This document shows positions 35,216 to 44,470 of a stretch of DNA of 64,000 nucleotides, piece after piece. Source of the stretch: Candidatus Intricatilinea gracilis (GTDB taxonomy: Bacteria > Pseudomonadota > Gammaproteobacteria > Burkholderiales > Burkholderiaceae_C). The stretch spans positions 178,031 through 242,030 of the forward strand of contig JADJDQ010000007.1 of the NCBI GenBank assembly GCA_016702605.1, given 5' to 3'. Both the position numbers and the translations under genes were made by a program. Under the pieces are notes generated by a model. It did not search any database, was not told the origin of the DNA, and saw nothing but the letters and a program-made list of their open reading frames with translations. Numbering within the stretch: the first letter of the stretch is position 1; each line of letters opens with the position of its first letter.

Positions 35216-35920
35216 ATGAGCAAGCGCTTCCTCGAGATCACCGATCTGCACGGCTGGTACGGCGAAAGCCATGTGCTGCACGGCGTGAACCTGCATGTGG
35301 ACGAAGGTGAAGTGGTCACCTTGCTGGGCCGCAACGGCGCCGGGCGCACGAGCACGCTGCGCGCCATCATGGGCCTGATCGGCAGCCGCAAGGGCAGCAT
35401 CAAGGTGATGGGCCAGGAGACCATCGACATGCCCACCCATCGCATCGCGCGCCTGGGCCTGGGTTATTGCCCCGAAGAACGCGGCATCTTCTCGAGCCTG
35501 TCGGCCGAAGAGAACCTGATGTTGCCGCCCACCCTCGGTGCTGGTGGCATGAGTGTGGACGACATCTACGCCATGTTCCCCAACCTGCAAGAGCGTGCAG
35601 GCAGCCAGGGCTCGCGGCTGTCGGGGGGTGAACAGCAGATGCTGGCGGTGGCGCGCATCCTGCGCACCGGTGCTCGCCTGCTGCTGCTCGACGAGATCAG
35701 CGAGGGGCTGGCCCCCGTCATCGTTCAAAAACTTGCCGAGATGGTGACCATGCTGCGCAAGCGCGGCTACACCATCATCATGGTGGAGCAGAACTTCAGG
35801 TTCGCCGCGCCGCTGGCGGACCGTTTCCTCGTCATGGAACATGGCGAGGTCATCCAGCAATTCACCCAGGCCGAACTGCCCGCGCGTATGGAGCGCCTGC
35901 ACGAGTACCTGGGCGTGTGA
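35216..35920 (+). CDS. livF: Branched-chain amino-acid-type ABC transporter ATPase LivF
   Basis: A 234-residue ABC ATPase of the short LivF type. The signature LSGGEQQMLAVARIL, Walker B LLLLDEISEGLAP and switch His (MVEQNF, with Gln-Asn in place of the more usual EHN) are present. Walker A reads GRNGAGRTS, so the normally invariant Lys is Arg (R44). Other LivF-like proteins of betaproteobacteria may share this, so it need not mean inactivity. Its ribosome site lies inside the G run of the upstream repeat. Confidence 0.92.
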   Translation: MSKRFLEITDLHGWYGESHVLHGVNLHVDEGEVVTLLGRNGAGRTSTLRAIMGLIGSRKGSIKVMGQETIDMPTHRIARLGLGYCPEERGIFSSLSAEENLMLPPTLGAGGMSVDDIYAMFPNLQERAGSQGSRLSGGEQQMLAVARILRTGARLLLLDEISEGLAPVIVQKLAEMVTMLRKRGYTIIMVEQNFRFAAPLADRFLVMEHGEVIQQFTQAELPARMERLHEYLGV

Positions 35921-35967
35921 CCACGTTCCCCGACCCGACCCCAGCTGTTCCGAAGAAGGAGACTGTT

Positions 35968-37182
35968 ATGACATTGACCAAGCTTTCCACCGCCTGCACC
36001 CTGGCCCTGGCCTCGTTGTTCGGCCTGAGCGCACCTGCCCAGGCGCAAATCTCGGGTGACACGATCAAGATCGGCATCATCACCGACATGTCGGGGCTTT
36101 ACTCCGATCTCGATGGCCCGGCCGGCGTGGAAGCCATCAAGATGGCTGTCGCCGACATGGGCGGCGCCATCAACGGCAAGAAGATCGAGGTGCTGTCGGC
36201 CGACCACCTGAACAAGGCTGACGTCGCCGCCGGCAAGGCGCGCGAATGGTTCGACACCCAGGGCCTGGACATGCTCATCGGCGGCACCAATTCAGGTACC
36301 GCGCTGGCCATGTCCAAGGTCGCGGCCGAGAAGAAGAAGCCCTTCCTCGTGGTTGGCGCGGCAACGTCGGCGCTCACCAACGACCAATGCACGCCCTACA
36401 CCATCCACTGGGCCTACGACACCGTCGCGCTGGCCAAGGGCACGGGCAATGCGGTCGTCAAGGCGGGAGGCAAGAGTTGGTACTTCCTGCAAGCCGACTA
36501 CGCCTTCGGCGCGGCACTGCAGGCCGACACCGCCGCAGTTGTCAAGAATGCCGGCGGCAACATCGTCGGCACCGTCAAACACCCGCTGTCGGCGAGTGAC
36601 TTCTCGTCCTTCTTGCTGCAGGCACAAAGCAGCAAGGCGCAGATCCTGGGCCTGGCCAATGCCGGTGGCGACACCATCAACGCCATCAAGGCCGCCAACG
36701 AGTTCGGCGTCACCAAGACGATGAAGCTGGCCGGCCTGCTCATCTTCATCAACGACATCCACTCGCTCGGGCTGGCCACCACCCAGGGCATGTACCTGAC
36801 GGACAGCTGGTACTGGAACAAGGACGCCGAGGCGCGCGCCTGGAGCCGCAAGTTCTTCGAGAAGATCAAGCGGATGCCGTCGTCGCTTCAGGCGGGCGAC
36901 TACTCGGCGGCACTGAACTACCTGCGTGCCGTCAAGACGGTGGGCAGCGACGACGGCGACAAGGTGCTGGCGCAACTCAGGAAGACACCCATCAACGACG
37001 TCTTCGCCAAGGGTGGTTTTGTGCGCGCCGACGGCCGCATGGTGCACGACATGTACCTGATGCAGGTGAAGTCGCCCGACAAGTCGGCCGAACCCTGGGA
37101 CTACTACAACGTCGTCGAGACCATCAAGGGTGAGGCCGCCTGGACCAGCAAGGCCGACACCAAGTGCGCGGCCTGGAAGTAG
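35968..37182 (+). CDS. livK: Periplasmic substrate-binding protein, LivK family
   Basis: A 404-residue type I periplasmic binding protein. A signal peptide (residues 1-23, ending APAQA) precedes the mature start QISGDTIKIGIITDMSG. The fold continues with the GGTNSGTALAMS loop and ADYAFG. Its relatives bind branched-chain or aromatic amino acids, amides or short organic acids, so the ligand is not fixed. GGAG precedes ATG 35968. The mRNA hairpin just after the gene fits the usual higher expression of the binding protein relative to its permeases. Confidence 0.9.
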   Translation: MTLTKLSTACTLALASLFGLSAPAQAQISGDTIKIGIITDMSGLYSDLDGPAGVEAIKMAVADMGGAINGKKIEVLSADHLNKADVAAGKAREWFDTQGLDMLIGGTNSGTALAMSKVAAEKKKPFLVVGAATSALTNDQCTPYTIHWAYDTVALAKGTGNAVVKAGGKSWYFLQADYAFGAALQADTAAVVKNAGGNIVGTVKHPLSASDFSSFLLQAQSSKAQILGLANAGGDTINAIKAANEFGVTKTMKLAGLLIFINDIHSLGLATTQGMYLTDSWYWNKDAEARAWSRKFFEKIKRMPSSLQAGDYSAALNYLRAVKTVGSDDGDKVLAQLRKTPINDVFAKGGFVRADGRMVHDMYLMQVKSPDKSAEPWDYYNVVETIKGEAAWTSKADTKCAAWK

Positions 37183-37192
37183 TTTGACCCCG

Positions 37193-37216
37193 AGGCACGG
37201 CGTTAACGCCGTGCCT
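37193..37216 (+). terminator. Intercistronic hairpin after livK
   Basis: Perfect 10-bp inverted repeat AGGCACGGCG / CGCCGTGCCT around a TTAA loop, 11 bases after the livK stop. No U-tract follows, so it more likely stabilises the livK mRNA or acts as a partial attenuator ahead of livH than ends transcription. Confidence 0.65.
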
Positions 37217-37241
37217 GCGTCCCAGCCCTGAAGCACACACG

Positions 37242-38126
37242 ATGGAAATCTTCGGCATCCCCTTGCAGGCCTTTCTGGGCCAGCTGCTGCTGGGCCTGGT
37301 GAACGGCTCGTTCTACGCCATGCTCAGCCTGGGCCTGGCGGTGATCTTCGGGCTGCTGGGCATCGTCAACTTTGCCCACGGCGCGCTGTACATGATGGGC
37401 GCCTACGTGGCCTGGCTGGGCATGGACAAGTTCGGCATCAACTTCTGGTGGTCGATGCTCACGGCGCCGTTGATCGTGGGTGCGCTCGGTGTGGTGGTCG
37501 AACGCACGCTGCTCAAGCGGCTGTACAAGATCGACCCGATCTACGGCCTGCTGCTCACCTTCGGCCTGGCGCTGATTGCCGAAGGGGTCTTTCGCGACCA
37601 GTTCGGTGTGTCGGGCCAGCAGTACCAGGTGCCCGACCTGCTGCGTGGTGCCACCAACCTGGGCTTCATGGTGCTGCCCAACTACCGCGCTTTCGTCGTG
37701 TTCGCCTCACTCGTGATCTGCCTGGCCACCTGGTGGATCATCGAACGCACACGCCTGGGCAGCTACCTGCGTGCCGGCACCGAGAACCCGGCGCTGGTGC
37801 AGGCCTTCGGTGTCAACGTGCCGATGATGGTGATGCTCACCTACGGCGCGGGCGCAGGCCTGGCCGCCATGGCGGGTGTGCTGGCCGCGCCGGTCATCCA
37901 GATCACGCCGCTGATGGGCAGCAACCTCATCATCGTGGTGTTTGCAGTGGTGGTGATCGGCGGCATGGGCTCGATCCTGGGCTCCATCCTCACCGGCCTG
38001 GCGCTGGGCATCATCGAAGGGCTCACCAAGGTTTTCTATCCCGAGGCGTCGAGCATCGTCGTGTTCGTCATCATGGCCATCGTGCTGATGGTTCGCCCCG
38101 CCGGCCTGTTCGGCAAGGAGAAATGA
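37242..38126 (+). CDS. livH: ABC transporter permease LivH
   Basis: A 294-residue inner-membrane permease with about eight helices. It has the LivH hallmarks GLVNGSFYAMLSLGLAVI near the start, GIVNFAHG, GAYVAW, and the EAA-like loop in GGMGSILGSILTGLALG. It ends VRPAGLFGKEK, as LivH proteins do. It pairs with LivM to form the translocation pore. Its stop overlaps the livM start region (ATGATGA). Confidence 0.93.
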   Translation: MEIFGIPLQAFLGQLLLGLVNGSFYAMLSLGLAVIFGLLGIVNFAHGALYMMGAYVAWLGMDKFGINFWWSMLTAPLIVGALGVVVERTLLKRLYKIDPIYGLLLTFGLALIAEGVFRDQFGVSGQQYQVPDLLRGATNLGFMVLPNYRAFVVFASLVICLATWWIIERTRLGSYLRAGTENPALVQAFGVNVPMMVMLTYGAGAGLAAMAGVLAAPVIQITPLMGSNLIIVVFAVVVIGGMGSILGSILTGLALGIIEGLTKVFYPEASSIVVFVIMAIVLMVRPAGLFGKEK

Positions 38127-39214
38127 TGAGCGCAGACCGCATGACCCCCGACCTGTCGGCCAGCAGCCGCGCCGCGCCGCAGAGCGCCGAATCGACCGAC
38201 CTGATCCACAACCCGCTCACCGCCGAGCTGAACGACGCACTCACCGCCAGTGCCCCCGGCGCCGCCGTGCTGGCGCGCAAGGCGCGTATCGCCTGGATGA
38301 TCGGCCTGGCCGTGCTGCTGGCCGCACCCTTCATCGGCCTGTACCCCGTCTTCATGATGAAGGCGCTGTGTTACGCCATCTTCGCCTGCGCCTTCAACCT
38401 GCTGCTGGGTTTTACCGGGCTGTTGTCGTTCGGCCATGCGGCGTTTCTGGGTGCTGCCGCCTACTTCACCGGCTGGCTGATCAGGTCGGCCGGTTTCTCG
38501 CCCGAGCTGGGTGTGCTGGCAGGCACCGGCGGTGCGGCACTCATCGGCCTGCTGGTGGGGTTGATCGCCATCCGCCGCCAGGGCATCTACTTCGCCATGG
38601 TCACGCTGGCGATGGCGCAGATGGTGTATTTCGTCTGGCTGCAAGCACCCTTCACCGGCGGTGAAGACGGCCTGCAAGGGGTGCCACGTGGTGACCTGTT
38701 CGGCTTCATCTCGCTGCAAAGCGACGTGACCCTGTACTACGTCGTGCTGGCGGTGTTCGTCGCCGTGTTCGTGGGCATCATCCGTATCGTGCATTCACCC
38801 TACGGCCAGGTGCTCAAGGCCATCCGCGAGAACGAGGCCCGCGCCATCTCGCTGGGCTACGACGTCGACCGCTACAAGTTGCTGGCGTTTGTGCTCTCGA
38901 CCGCGCTGGCCGGTCTGGCTGGCTCGCTCAAGACGCTGATCCTGGGCTTTGCCACCTTGTCCGACGCCCATTGGTCGTTGTCGGGTGAGGTGGTGCTGAT
39001 GACCTTGCTCGGCGGCATGGGCACGTTTGCCGGCCCGGTGATCGGCGCCTTCACCATCATCGGTCTGCAGGATTACCTGGCCGATCAGGTCGGCGCGTGG
39101 GTGACGGTGATCATCGGCGCCATCTTCGTGGTGTGTGTGATCGGTTTCCGGCGCGGCTTCATCGGTGAACTGGTCGAGTGGGAGCGCCGCCGCCAGCAGG
39201 CCAGGAAGCCATGA
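38126..39214 (+). CDS. livM: ABC transporter permease LivM
   Basis: A 362-residue permease. An unusually long hydrophilic N-terminus (~55 residues) precedes the helices. LivM marks are CAFNLLLGFTGLLSFGHAAF, AIRRQGIYFAMVTLA, the RAISLGYDVDRYKL cytoplasmic loop and GGMGTFAGPVIGA. The ATG at 38126 was preferred over 38123 for better spacing from AAGGAG. The last 4 bases overlap the methyltransferase gene. Confidence 0.92.
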   Translation: MSADRMTPDLSASSRAAPQSAESTDLIHNPLTAELNDALTASAPGAAVLARKARIAWMIGLAVLLAAPFIGLYPVFMMKALCYAIFACAFNLLLGFTGLLSFGHAAFLGAAAYFTGWLIRSAGFSPELGVLAGTGGAALIGLLVGLIAIRRQGIYFAMVTLAMAQMVYFVWLQAPFTGGEDGLQGVPRGDLFGFISLQSDVTLYYVVLAVFVAVFVGIIRIVHSPYGQVLKAIRENEARAISLGYDVDRYKLLAFVLSTALAGLAGSLKTLILGFATLSDAHWSLSGEVVLMTLLGGMGTFAGPVIGAFTIIGLQDYLADQVGAWVTVIIGAIFVVCVIGFRRGFIGELVEWERRRQQARKP

Positions 39215-39882
39215 CCAACCCATCGTTTTCTCCGTCGCCGCAGGAGCAACTGCGCAATTTCTGGAACCAGCGTTTCGCGCCCGATGTGTATGCCTACGGC
39301 ACGGCGCCGAACGACTTTCTGGCGCAGCAGGCCGATCGCCTGCAGGGTTTGCCCGCCGGCGCGCCAGTGTTGTGCCTGGCCGATGGTGAAGGGCGCAACG
39401 GTGTGTGGCTGGCCGGGCAGGGGTTCGCCGTGACGTCGGTCGACCTGTCCGACGCCGGCCTGGCCAAGGCCCAGGCGCTTGCGGCGCAGCGTGGTGTGTC
39501 GATCACGACCGTGCACGCCGACGTGACGAGCTTCGAACTCGCCCCGGCACACTGGGCTGCCATCGTCTGCATCTTTCTGCACCTGCCGTCGCAGCAACGG
39601 CGCAGCTTGCACCGGCGCTGCGCGGCAGCGTTGCAACCGGGCGGCCTGTTCATCCACGAGGCCTACAGTCCCGGCCAACTGGCCCTGGGCACCGGCGGGC
39701 CGAAGGACGCCGACATGTTGCCGACGCTGGCCGACCTGACGCAGGACTTTGCCGATCTGGACAGCGTCGATGGCTTGACGACCGAGCACCAGTTTGCCGG
39801 CGTGCGCCCGGTCATCGAAGGTGCCCTGCACAGCGGCAACGGCGAGGTGGTGCAACTGGTGCTGCGTCGCACCAGCGCCTGA
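39211..39882 (+). CDS. Class I SAM-dependent methyltransferase (TehB-like)
   Basis: A 223-residue Rossmann methyltransferase. It opens FWNQRFAPDVYAYGTAPNDFL, typical of the TehB-like group. The SAM motif is LCLADGEGRNGVWLA, the acidic motif II is VDLSDAGL, and HEAYSP follows. Relatives include tellurite/thiopurine-type detoxifying enzymes and unassigned ones. The ATG overlaps the livM stop (ATGA), so it is made from the transporter mRNA; whether it acts on the imported ligand is unknown. Confidence 0.88.
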   Translation: MTNPSFSPSPQEQLRNFWNQRFAPDVYAYGTAPNDFLAQQADRLQGLPAGAPVLCLADGEGRNGVWLAGQGFAVTSVDLSDAGLAKAQALAAQRGVSITTVHADVTSFELAPAHWAAIVCIFLHLPSQQRRSLHRRCAAALQPGGLFIHEAYSPGQLALGTGGPKDADMLPTLADLTQDFADLDSVDGLTTEHQFAGVRPVIEGALHSGNGEVVQLVLRRTSA

Positions 39883-39974
39883 GCCGCCCGATCCGCGGCA
39901 GCCCCGACGGCCTGCCCAACGACTGGCCTCACAACCAGTCGGACCGCGGGCCACAAGACGGGGCCGACAACCGG

Positions 39975-42128
39975 TCAGGCCGCTGCCACCTCGAAGTGCG
40001 ACATCATGCACATGTCCTCATGTTCGAGCAGATGGCAGTGGTAGGCATATTGACCCGAATATCCCGGCGGGAAATACACCACCAGTTCGATGATCTGGTT
40101 CGACGGAATCAGCACCGTGTCCTGCCGCGCCACCCCATCGATATCGGGCGCACGGCTATCGGCCAGCACGAAGGTGCCGGTTGTCGGGTCGAGATCCCAG
40201 CGCCGTGTCACCACACCGTTGACGAGGTGGATATGAAACGGGTGCATGTCCGGCAGATTCTCGTTGGCGACCAGTGGCTGGGTATTGCCGATGTTGGCCA
40301 CATACCAGCGCTCATACGTGCCGGGTTTGCAGCTGATGGTCGCGCTGTGCAGATCTGGATAACGTTTGGCGGCGGTCACATCGAGATTGACCTCGCTCGC
40401 AAAGAAACTCCGGCGCGACAGTTTGTAGCCCTGTGGTGCCGCCGGGCCGCCGGCCACCGGCGCCGCACCGGTGGCCAGGTCGACGGCGAATGGAATCTGC
40501 CAGTCGGTGCCGGCCGCGCCCATCTCGAATATCTGCACATCACCGAAGCCGGAAATGCCGTTGACGGCGTCGGTGGCGGCGTGGCCTTCGGTATTGCTCA
40601 CCAGCAACACCATGCGGTTGGGGCCGAAGACGGCATTGGGCATGGGGTTGAAACGGTTGCCGTCCCAGATGAAGTCGTCGTCGCTGGCAGCGTTGGCCAA
40701 CACTGCGTCGATGGCTGCCGTGGTCGGCGACAAGACGGTGCCGGCCTGGCCGGCGACGGGCCGCGACACGGCCTCGAGGGTCAGTCGCATGACGTCGGTG
40801 ACGGGGCCGTCGAGTGCCGCATACAAGCCGGCGTCCGCTGCGCTGTAGTTGGTGCTGGTCGGCGCCAGCACCGAATCGGTGAAGGTGGTGTAGATCGCCT
40901 CGGGTGTCGTGTCGTTGGTCGACAAGGTGGCCAGCAGGTTCAGGTTCACCCAGCGCAGGGCGTTCACGTTGACCGGCAAGGTCGACAGATCGACCAGCAG
41001 GTCGCGCCGCTGGCCCGGGGCAATCACGATCACGTCACTCGCGCCCAGCGGCACCGACCGGGCCAGCAGGCCACCGTCGGCGCCGATGACCCGCACACAC
41101 TGGTTGTGCCAGACCTGGCCGGCCCTGGCCTCGATGGCCGCCGGGTTGCACAGCGCCAGCGCATAGGTGCGGGCATTCGAGGCATTGAGCAGGCGCACCC
41201 GCCAGGTGCGCCGGCCGATTGACGCCACAGTGCTGGGGTGTCCGTTGACGAACAGGCTGGTGCCGAGAAACTCTGGCCGCGTCAGCGGATCGGTGGTCGG
41301 CATGCCGGCGGCATAGTCGACGTTGATGCCGTCGCTGGCCAGGATGCGGTCCTGGATGACGAGCGGAAACTCCATGTCGGCGCCGCCGATCAGGCCGAGC
41401 ACGGCGTCGTCGGCCGCGTCGCGGATGAAATACAGCCCGGCCAGCCCGGCATACACATGGCGGCCGGTGTGGTCGAGTGCATGGTCGTGGTACCACAACA
41501 TGGCGCTGCGCTGCTGGTTGGGGTAGGTGTAGGTCTGGCTGGTCGGGAAACCGTAGGGATTGCCGGCAAAACCGATCGGTGCGAGTGGCCAGCCGTCCGA
41601 GCTACCCTGTACCCGTGCGCCGTGCAAGTGGGTCACCAGCGACACCTCGGACTGGGTCTGCACGTTGCCGCAGATGTCTTGCGTCAGCGGGCTGTTGACC
41701 GGTGGCGTCGACAGTTTGCCCGGGCGCGTTGCCGCTTCACCCACCGTGTTGGTCCAGACGATGGTGCAGGCACTGTCACGCCGCACATTGATGATGGGCC
41801 CGAGGTGATTGGGCAGCACGGTGCCGGAGGCCGTGCCCTGCGGCACATACACCCAGGCGTTGTCGGTGGCAGGTGTGCGGCCCGGTACCCATTGCACACG
41901 ACGTTGCTGTACCGATAGATTGAGCGTGCCCGGGTTATCTACCCGCGACAGTCCGGCAAACGGTGTGTTGGTGTCGTTCGAGCCGTCCGAGATACAGGCC
42001 GTGAGTGTCACGCCGACACTGCCGGCCACCATCGGCACGGCTGCGCTGGCGCACCAGCCGAGAAATCTGCGGCGACCCAGCGCAACAGTTTGACTGGCCG
42101 AACTCTGGGTATCTGATGGCTGCGACAT
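39975..42128 (-). CDS. Tat-exported multicopper oxidase
   Basis: A 717-residue periplasmic multicopper oxidase. The Tat signal is R19-R20-R21-F22-L23-G24 with a following hydrophobic stretch. All four copper-binding blocks are visible: THLHGA, WYHDHALDHT, HPFHIHLVN and YHCHLLEHEDMCMM, the last holding the type-1 copper Cys-His-Met set. It is longer than CueO-like enzymes, in the range of bilirubin-oxidase/CotA- and phenoxazinone-synthase-like oxidases. Likely substrates are phenolics, Mn(II) or Cu(I). It is monocistronic on the minus strand; its promoter lies in the AT-richer interval 42129-42572. Confidence 0.92.
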   Translation of the reverse strand: MSQPSDTQSSASQTVALGRRRFLGWCASAAVPMVAGSVGVTLTACISDGSNDTNTPFAGLSRVDNPGTLNLSVQQRRVQWVPGRTPATDNAWVYVPQGTASGTVLPNHLGPIINVRRDSACTIVWTNTVGEAATRPGKLSTPPVNSPLTQDICGNVQTQSEVSLVTHLHGARVQGSSDGWPLAPIGFAGNPYGFPTSQTYTYPNQQRSAMLWYHDHALDHTGRHVYAGLAGLYFIRDAADDAVLGLIGGADMEFPLVIQDRILASDGINVDYAAGMPTTDPLTRPEFLGTSLFVNGHPSTVASIGRRTWRVRLLNASNARTYALALCNPAAIEARAGQVWHNQCVRVIGADGGLLARSVPLGASDVIVIAPGQRRDLLVDLSTLPVNVNALRWVNLNLLATLSTNDTTPEAIYTTFTDSVLAPTSTNYSAADAGLYAALDGPVTDVMRLTLEAVSRPVAGQAGTVLSPTTAAIDAVLANAASDDDFIWDGNRFNPMPNAVFGPNRMVLLVSNTEGHAATDAVNGISGFGDVQIFEMGAAGTDWQIPFAVDLATGAAPVAGGPAAPQGYKLSRRSFFASEVNLDVTAAKRYPDLHSATISCKPGTYERWYVANIGNTQPLVANENLPDMHPFHIHLVNGVVTRRWDLDPTTGTFVLADSRAPDIDGVARQDTVLIPSNQIIELVVYFPPGYSGQYAYHCHLLEHEDMCMMSHFEVAAA

Positions 42129-42572
42129 GGTGGGTCCTGGGTGTTATAGATATATCGGAGGGAGCCTGTGTGGTTACCACGAGATATCCACGCGCAGGCG
42201 GTCGGCGCGACGCTCGAATGGCGTCGCGAATCTGTTTATTGAGAAGCCGTGGCTGGCCCGATGAGTGGCCGAGTTGGCAGCCACAACCGTGCGACAGCAC
42301 TGCCCGGCTTTTGGCCGGTCAGGGTTTCGAGATACCGAGTCGTTGGTTGTGGCTGACCCGTGGTCGATCGGGTACAAGCCGGTGACTAGTCTAGCGGCGC
42401 GATCTTGTCAAAAGTCAAGGACGAGACCCGCGCGCCAGCGTCGGCGCCTTTTCGGCTTATCGTGGGGAAATAAAACACAGTCGGGCGGGCGACTTGTTGT
42501 TCAGTTGAAACGAAATTTGGTCGACTAATCGTCGATTATTACGGCTAGTTAATTTGCTGGCGTTCGCACGCC
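42129..42572. other. Gene-free interval upstream of the oxidase
   Basis: About 440 bases with lower GC in places. On the minus strand a TTGACT near 42415 followed by TAGACT could form a promoter for the oxidase, but the fit is loose. An inverted repeat TCGAC-TAATC-GTCGA lies at 42521-42535, beside the protease gene's 3' end. No coding sequence is convincing. Confidence 0.3.
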
Positions 42573-43451
42573 TCAGGGCCGCCGGTTCGGCGCCTTGCCG
42601 GTTGCGTCGGGTGTGATCGACGAACTCGGCGAGGTGTTCGGCGGGCTGCCTGCCGGATTGGCGCTAGGCGACAGGGCCGGCGCGGGCAGCATCGGGGCCA
42701 CCGGTGTGATACCCGGCACACGGGCATCGTCGGACGTGAGCGTGAGCAGGATGTCGGCATACCAGGCGCAGTTCAGGCCCAGGGTTTCGTCCAGGCGCAG
42801 GTCGCGCGTGCCCATGTCCATGCCGGCCGAATGCACGCCCAGCAGTTTCCAGGGCAGGGCCATGCCGCAATCCGCGGGCATACGCATCACCACTGGCGCA
42901 CCGCTGGTGCCGCGGTGGGTTCGCGCGTCGGTCAGGAAGTAACCCTGGCCCTGGAAACGCAGGCCGAACGACGAAGCGATGACCGCCTGGCGCACCACCG
43001 GCAGGTGATGCAGCGTGTCATGAAAGCCCAGCGGAAACCCCACCACCAGCAACGAGCTGCCCACTTCCACCTCCTGCAGCGAGCGCTGCAGATGCTCGGT
43101 GGTGAAACATTGCAGCAGCACCGTGTCGGGCAGGGCGCTGCGGTCGATCTCGATCAGCGCCACGTCGATCTCGCCGCCTGCGTCGCTGCCCTGGCGCCAG
43201 CGGCTCTTGCCGTCCTGGTAGAGGTAGATGGCCAGCGTGATCGTGCGCGTCAGGTTGTCGGCATCGGTGTGCAGCTCGATCTCGATGCGGTTGGGCGTGT
43301 GTTTGCTCGGCGTGTCGATGAAGACATGGCGGCTCGTCACCAGGTACAGCCGCCCGTCACGCTCGAAGAAGAAGCCGGTCGCCCCGGTCAGGGGCACGCT
43401 GTTGTCGAAGGTCGAGATGCGGGTGGTGGTGAGCAGCAGCGGTTCGATCAT
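42573..43451 (-). CDS. Trypsin-like serine protease domain protein
   Basis: A 292-residue protein with a chymotrypsin-fold triad: His in VTSRHVF (about 43), Asp in GEIDVALIEID (about 96) and Ser in RGTSGAPVV (about 185). It has no signal peptide, so it is probably cytoplasmic. The last ~50 residues are a Pro/Ser/Thr-rich low-complexity tail. Such stand-alone trypsin-like domains occur both in quality control and as effectors in conflict systems; nothing here decides. The ATG is at 43451. Confidence 0.82.
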   Translation of the reverse strand: MIEPLLLTTTRISTFDNSVPLTGATGFFFERDGRLYLVTSRHVFIDTPSKHTPNRIEIELHTDADNLTRTITLAIYLYQDGKSRWRQGSDAGGEIDVALIEIDRSALPDTVLLQCFTTEHLQRSLQEVEVGSSLLVVGFPLGFHDTLHHLPVVRQAVIASSFGLRFQGQGYFLTDARTHRGTSGAPVVMRMPADCGMALPWKLLGVHSAGMDMGTRDLRLDETLGLNCAWYADILLTLTSDDARVPGITPVAPMLPAPALSPSANPAGSPPNTSPSSSITPDATGKAPNRRP

Positions 43452-43483
43452 GCAAGCCTTGTGGGTGAGTCGACGCGGCCGGT

Positions 43484-44332
43484 TCAGGCCGGCGTGGCCA
43501 TGCGCAGTCTTCGCTCCTGCTCCTCGAAGCGGGCGTCCTCGATCTCGCGCATCACGCTGCTCAGGTCCACCTCGCCCTGGCGGCGTTCGTAACGACCGGT
43601 GAGCTCCACGTCGGTGTGCAGCTCGCCGCGCTCATAGAGCGTCCAGATCTCGGGGCCGTAGTCGGTGGCCAGCAGCTCGGGGGCATAACGGCTGAAGTAG
43701 CCGCGCAAGTTGGCCACGTCACGCAGCAACATGCGTGCCGCATGGTTGTTGCCGGCCGCGTCCACCGCCTGCGGCAGGTCGATGATGACCGGGCCGTCGT
43801 CGGCCAGCAGGATGTTGAACTCCGACAGGTCGCCGTGCACCACGCCCGCACACAACATGCGCACCACTTCGCGCAGCAGCGTGGCGTGATGGGTGCGTGC
43901 ATCGCCAGCGCTGAAGGCCACGTCGTTCAGGCGGGGTGCGGCATCGCCGTCCGCATTGGTGACCAGCTCCATCAGCAGCACACCCTCAAAGAAGTTGTAC
44001 GGCGTGGGCACACGCACGCCCGCATTGGCCAGGCGGTACAGGGCGTCGACCTCGGCGCTCTGCCAGGCTGCCTCTTGCGCCTGACGGCCGAACTTGGTGC
44101 CCTTGGCCATGGCGCGCGCCTGGCGGGTGTTCTTGACCTTGCGGTTCTCGGTGTAGTCCACCGCCTGGCGGAAGCTGCGGTGCGTGGCCTCCTTGTAGAC
44201 CTTGGCGCAGCGCGTCTCGTCGCCACAACGCACCACGAAGACCATGGCCTCCTTGCCACTCATGAGCTGACGCACCACGGTGTCGATCAGGCCCTCGTCG
44301 ATCAGGGTCTGCAGGCGGGGGGGTGCTTTCAT
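43484..44332 (-). CDS. RIO-family serine protein kinase
   Basis: A 282-residue RIO-type atypical kinase. It begins MKAPPRLQTLIDEGLID; the flexible-loop/ATP region reads LMSGKEAMVFVVRCG and CAKVYKEATHRSF. The catalytic loop is VHGDLSEFNILL and the metal-binding DFG equivalent VIIDLPQAVD. Bacterial RIO proteins are widespread, with substrates unknown; ribosome-linked roles are suspected from the archaeal/eukaryotic family. The ATG at 44332 matches homologue starts; 44341 is possible. Confidence 0.92.
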   Translation of the reverse strand: MKAPPRLQTLIDEGLIDTVVRQLMSGKEAMVFVVRCGDETRCAKVYKEATHRSFRQAVDYTENRKVKNTRQARAMAKGTKFGRQAQEAAWQSAEVDALYRLANAGVRVPTPYNFFEGVLLMELVTNADGDAAPRLNDVAFSAGDARTHHATLLREVVRMLCAGVVHGDLSEFNILLADDGPVIIDLPQAVDAAGNNHAARMLLRDVANLRGYFSRYAPELLATDYGPEIWTLYERGELHTDVELTGRYERRQGEVDLSSVMREIEDARFEEQERRLRMATPA

Positions 44333-44470
44333 CGAGCGCATTCTGCGCCCCGGGGCTGCAGCGGCGCGAATCGCGCCTCAGGAGTGGTCCTTCTTCGGGC
44401 TTCGCCAGGTGGGCAACAAGTCCACACTCTCCCCGACGGTGCCTGATCCTGCTGGCTCGACGCGACGCTC

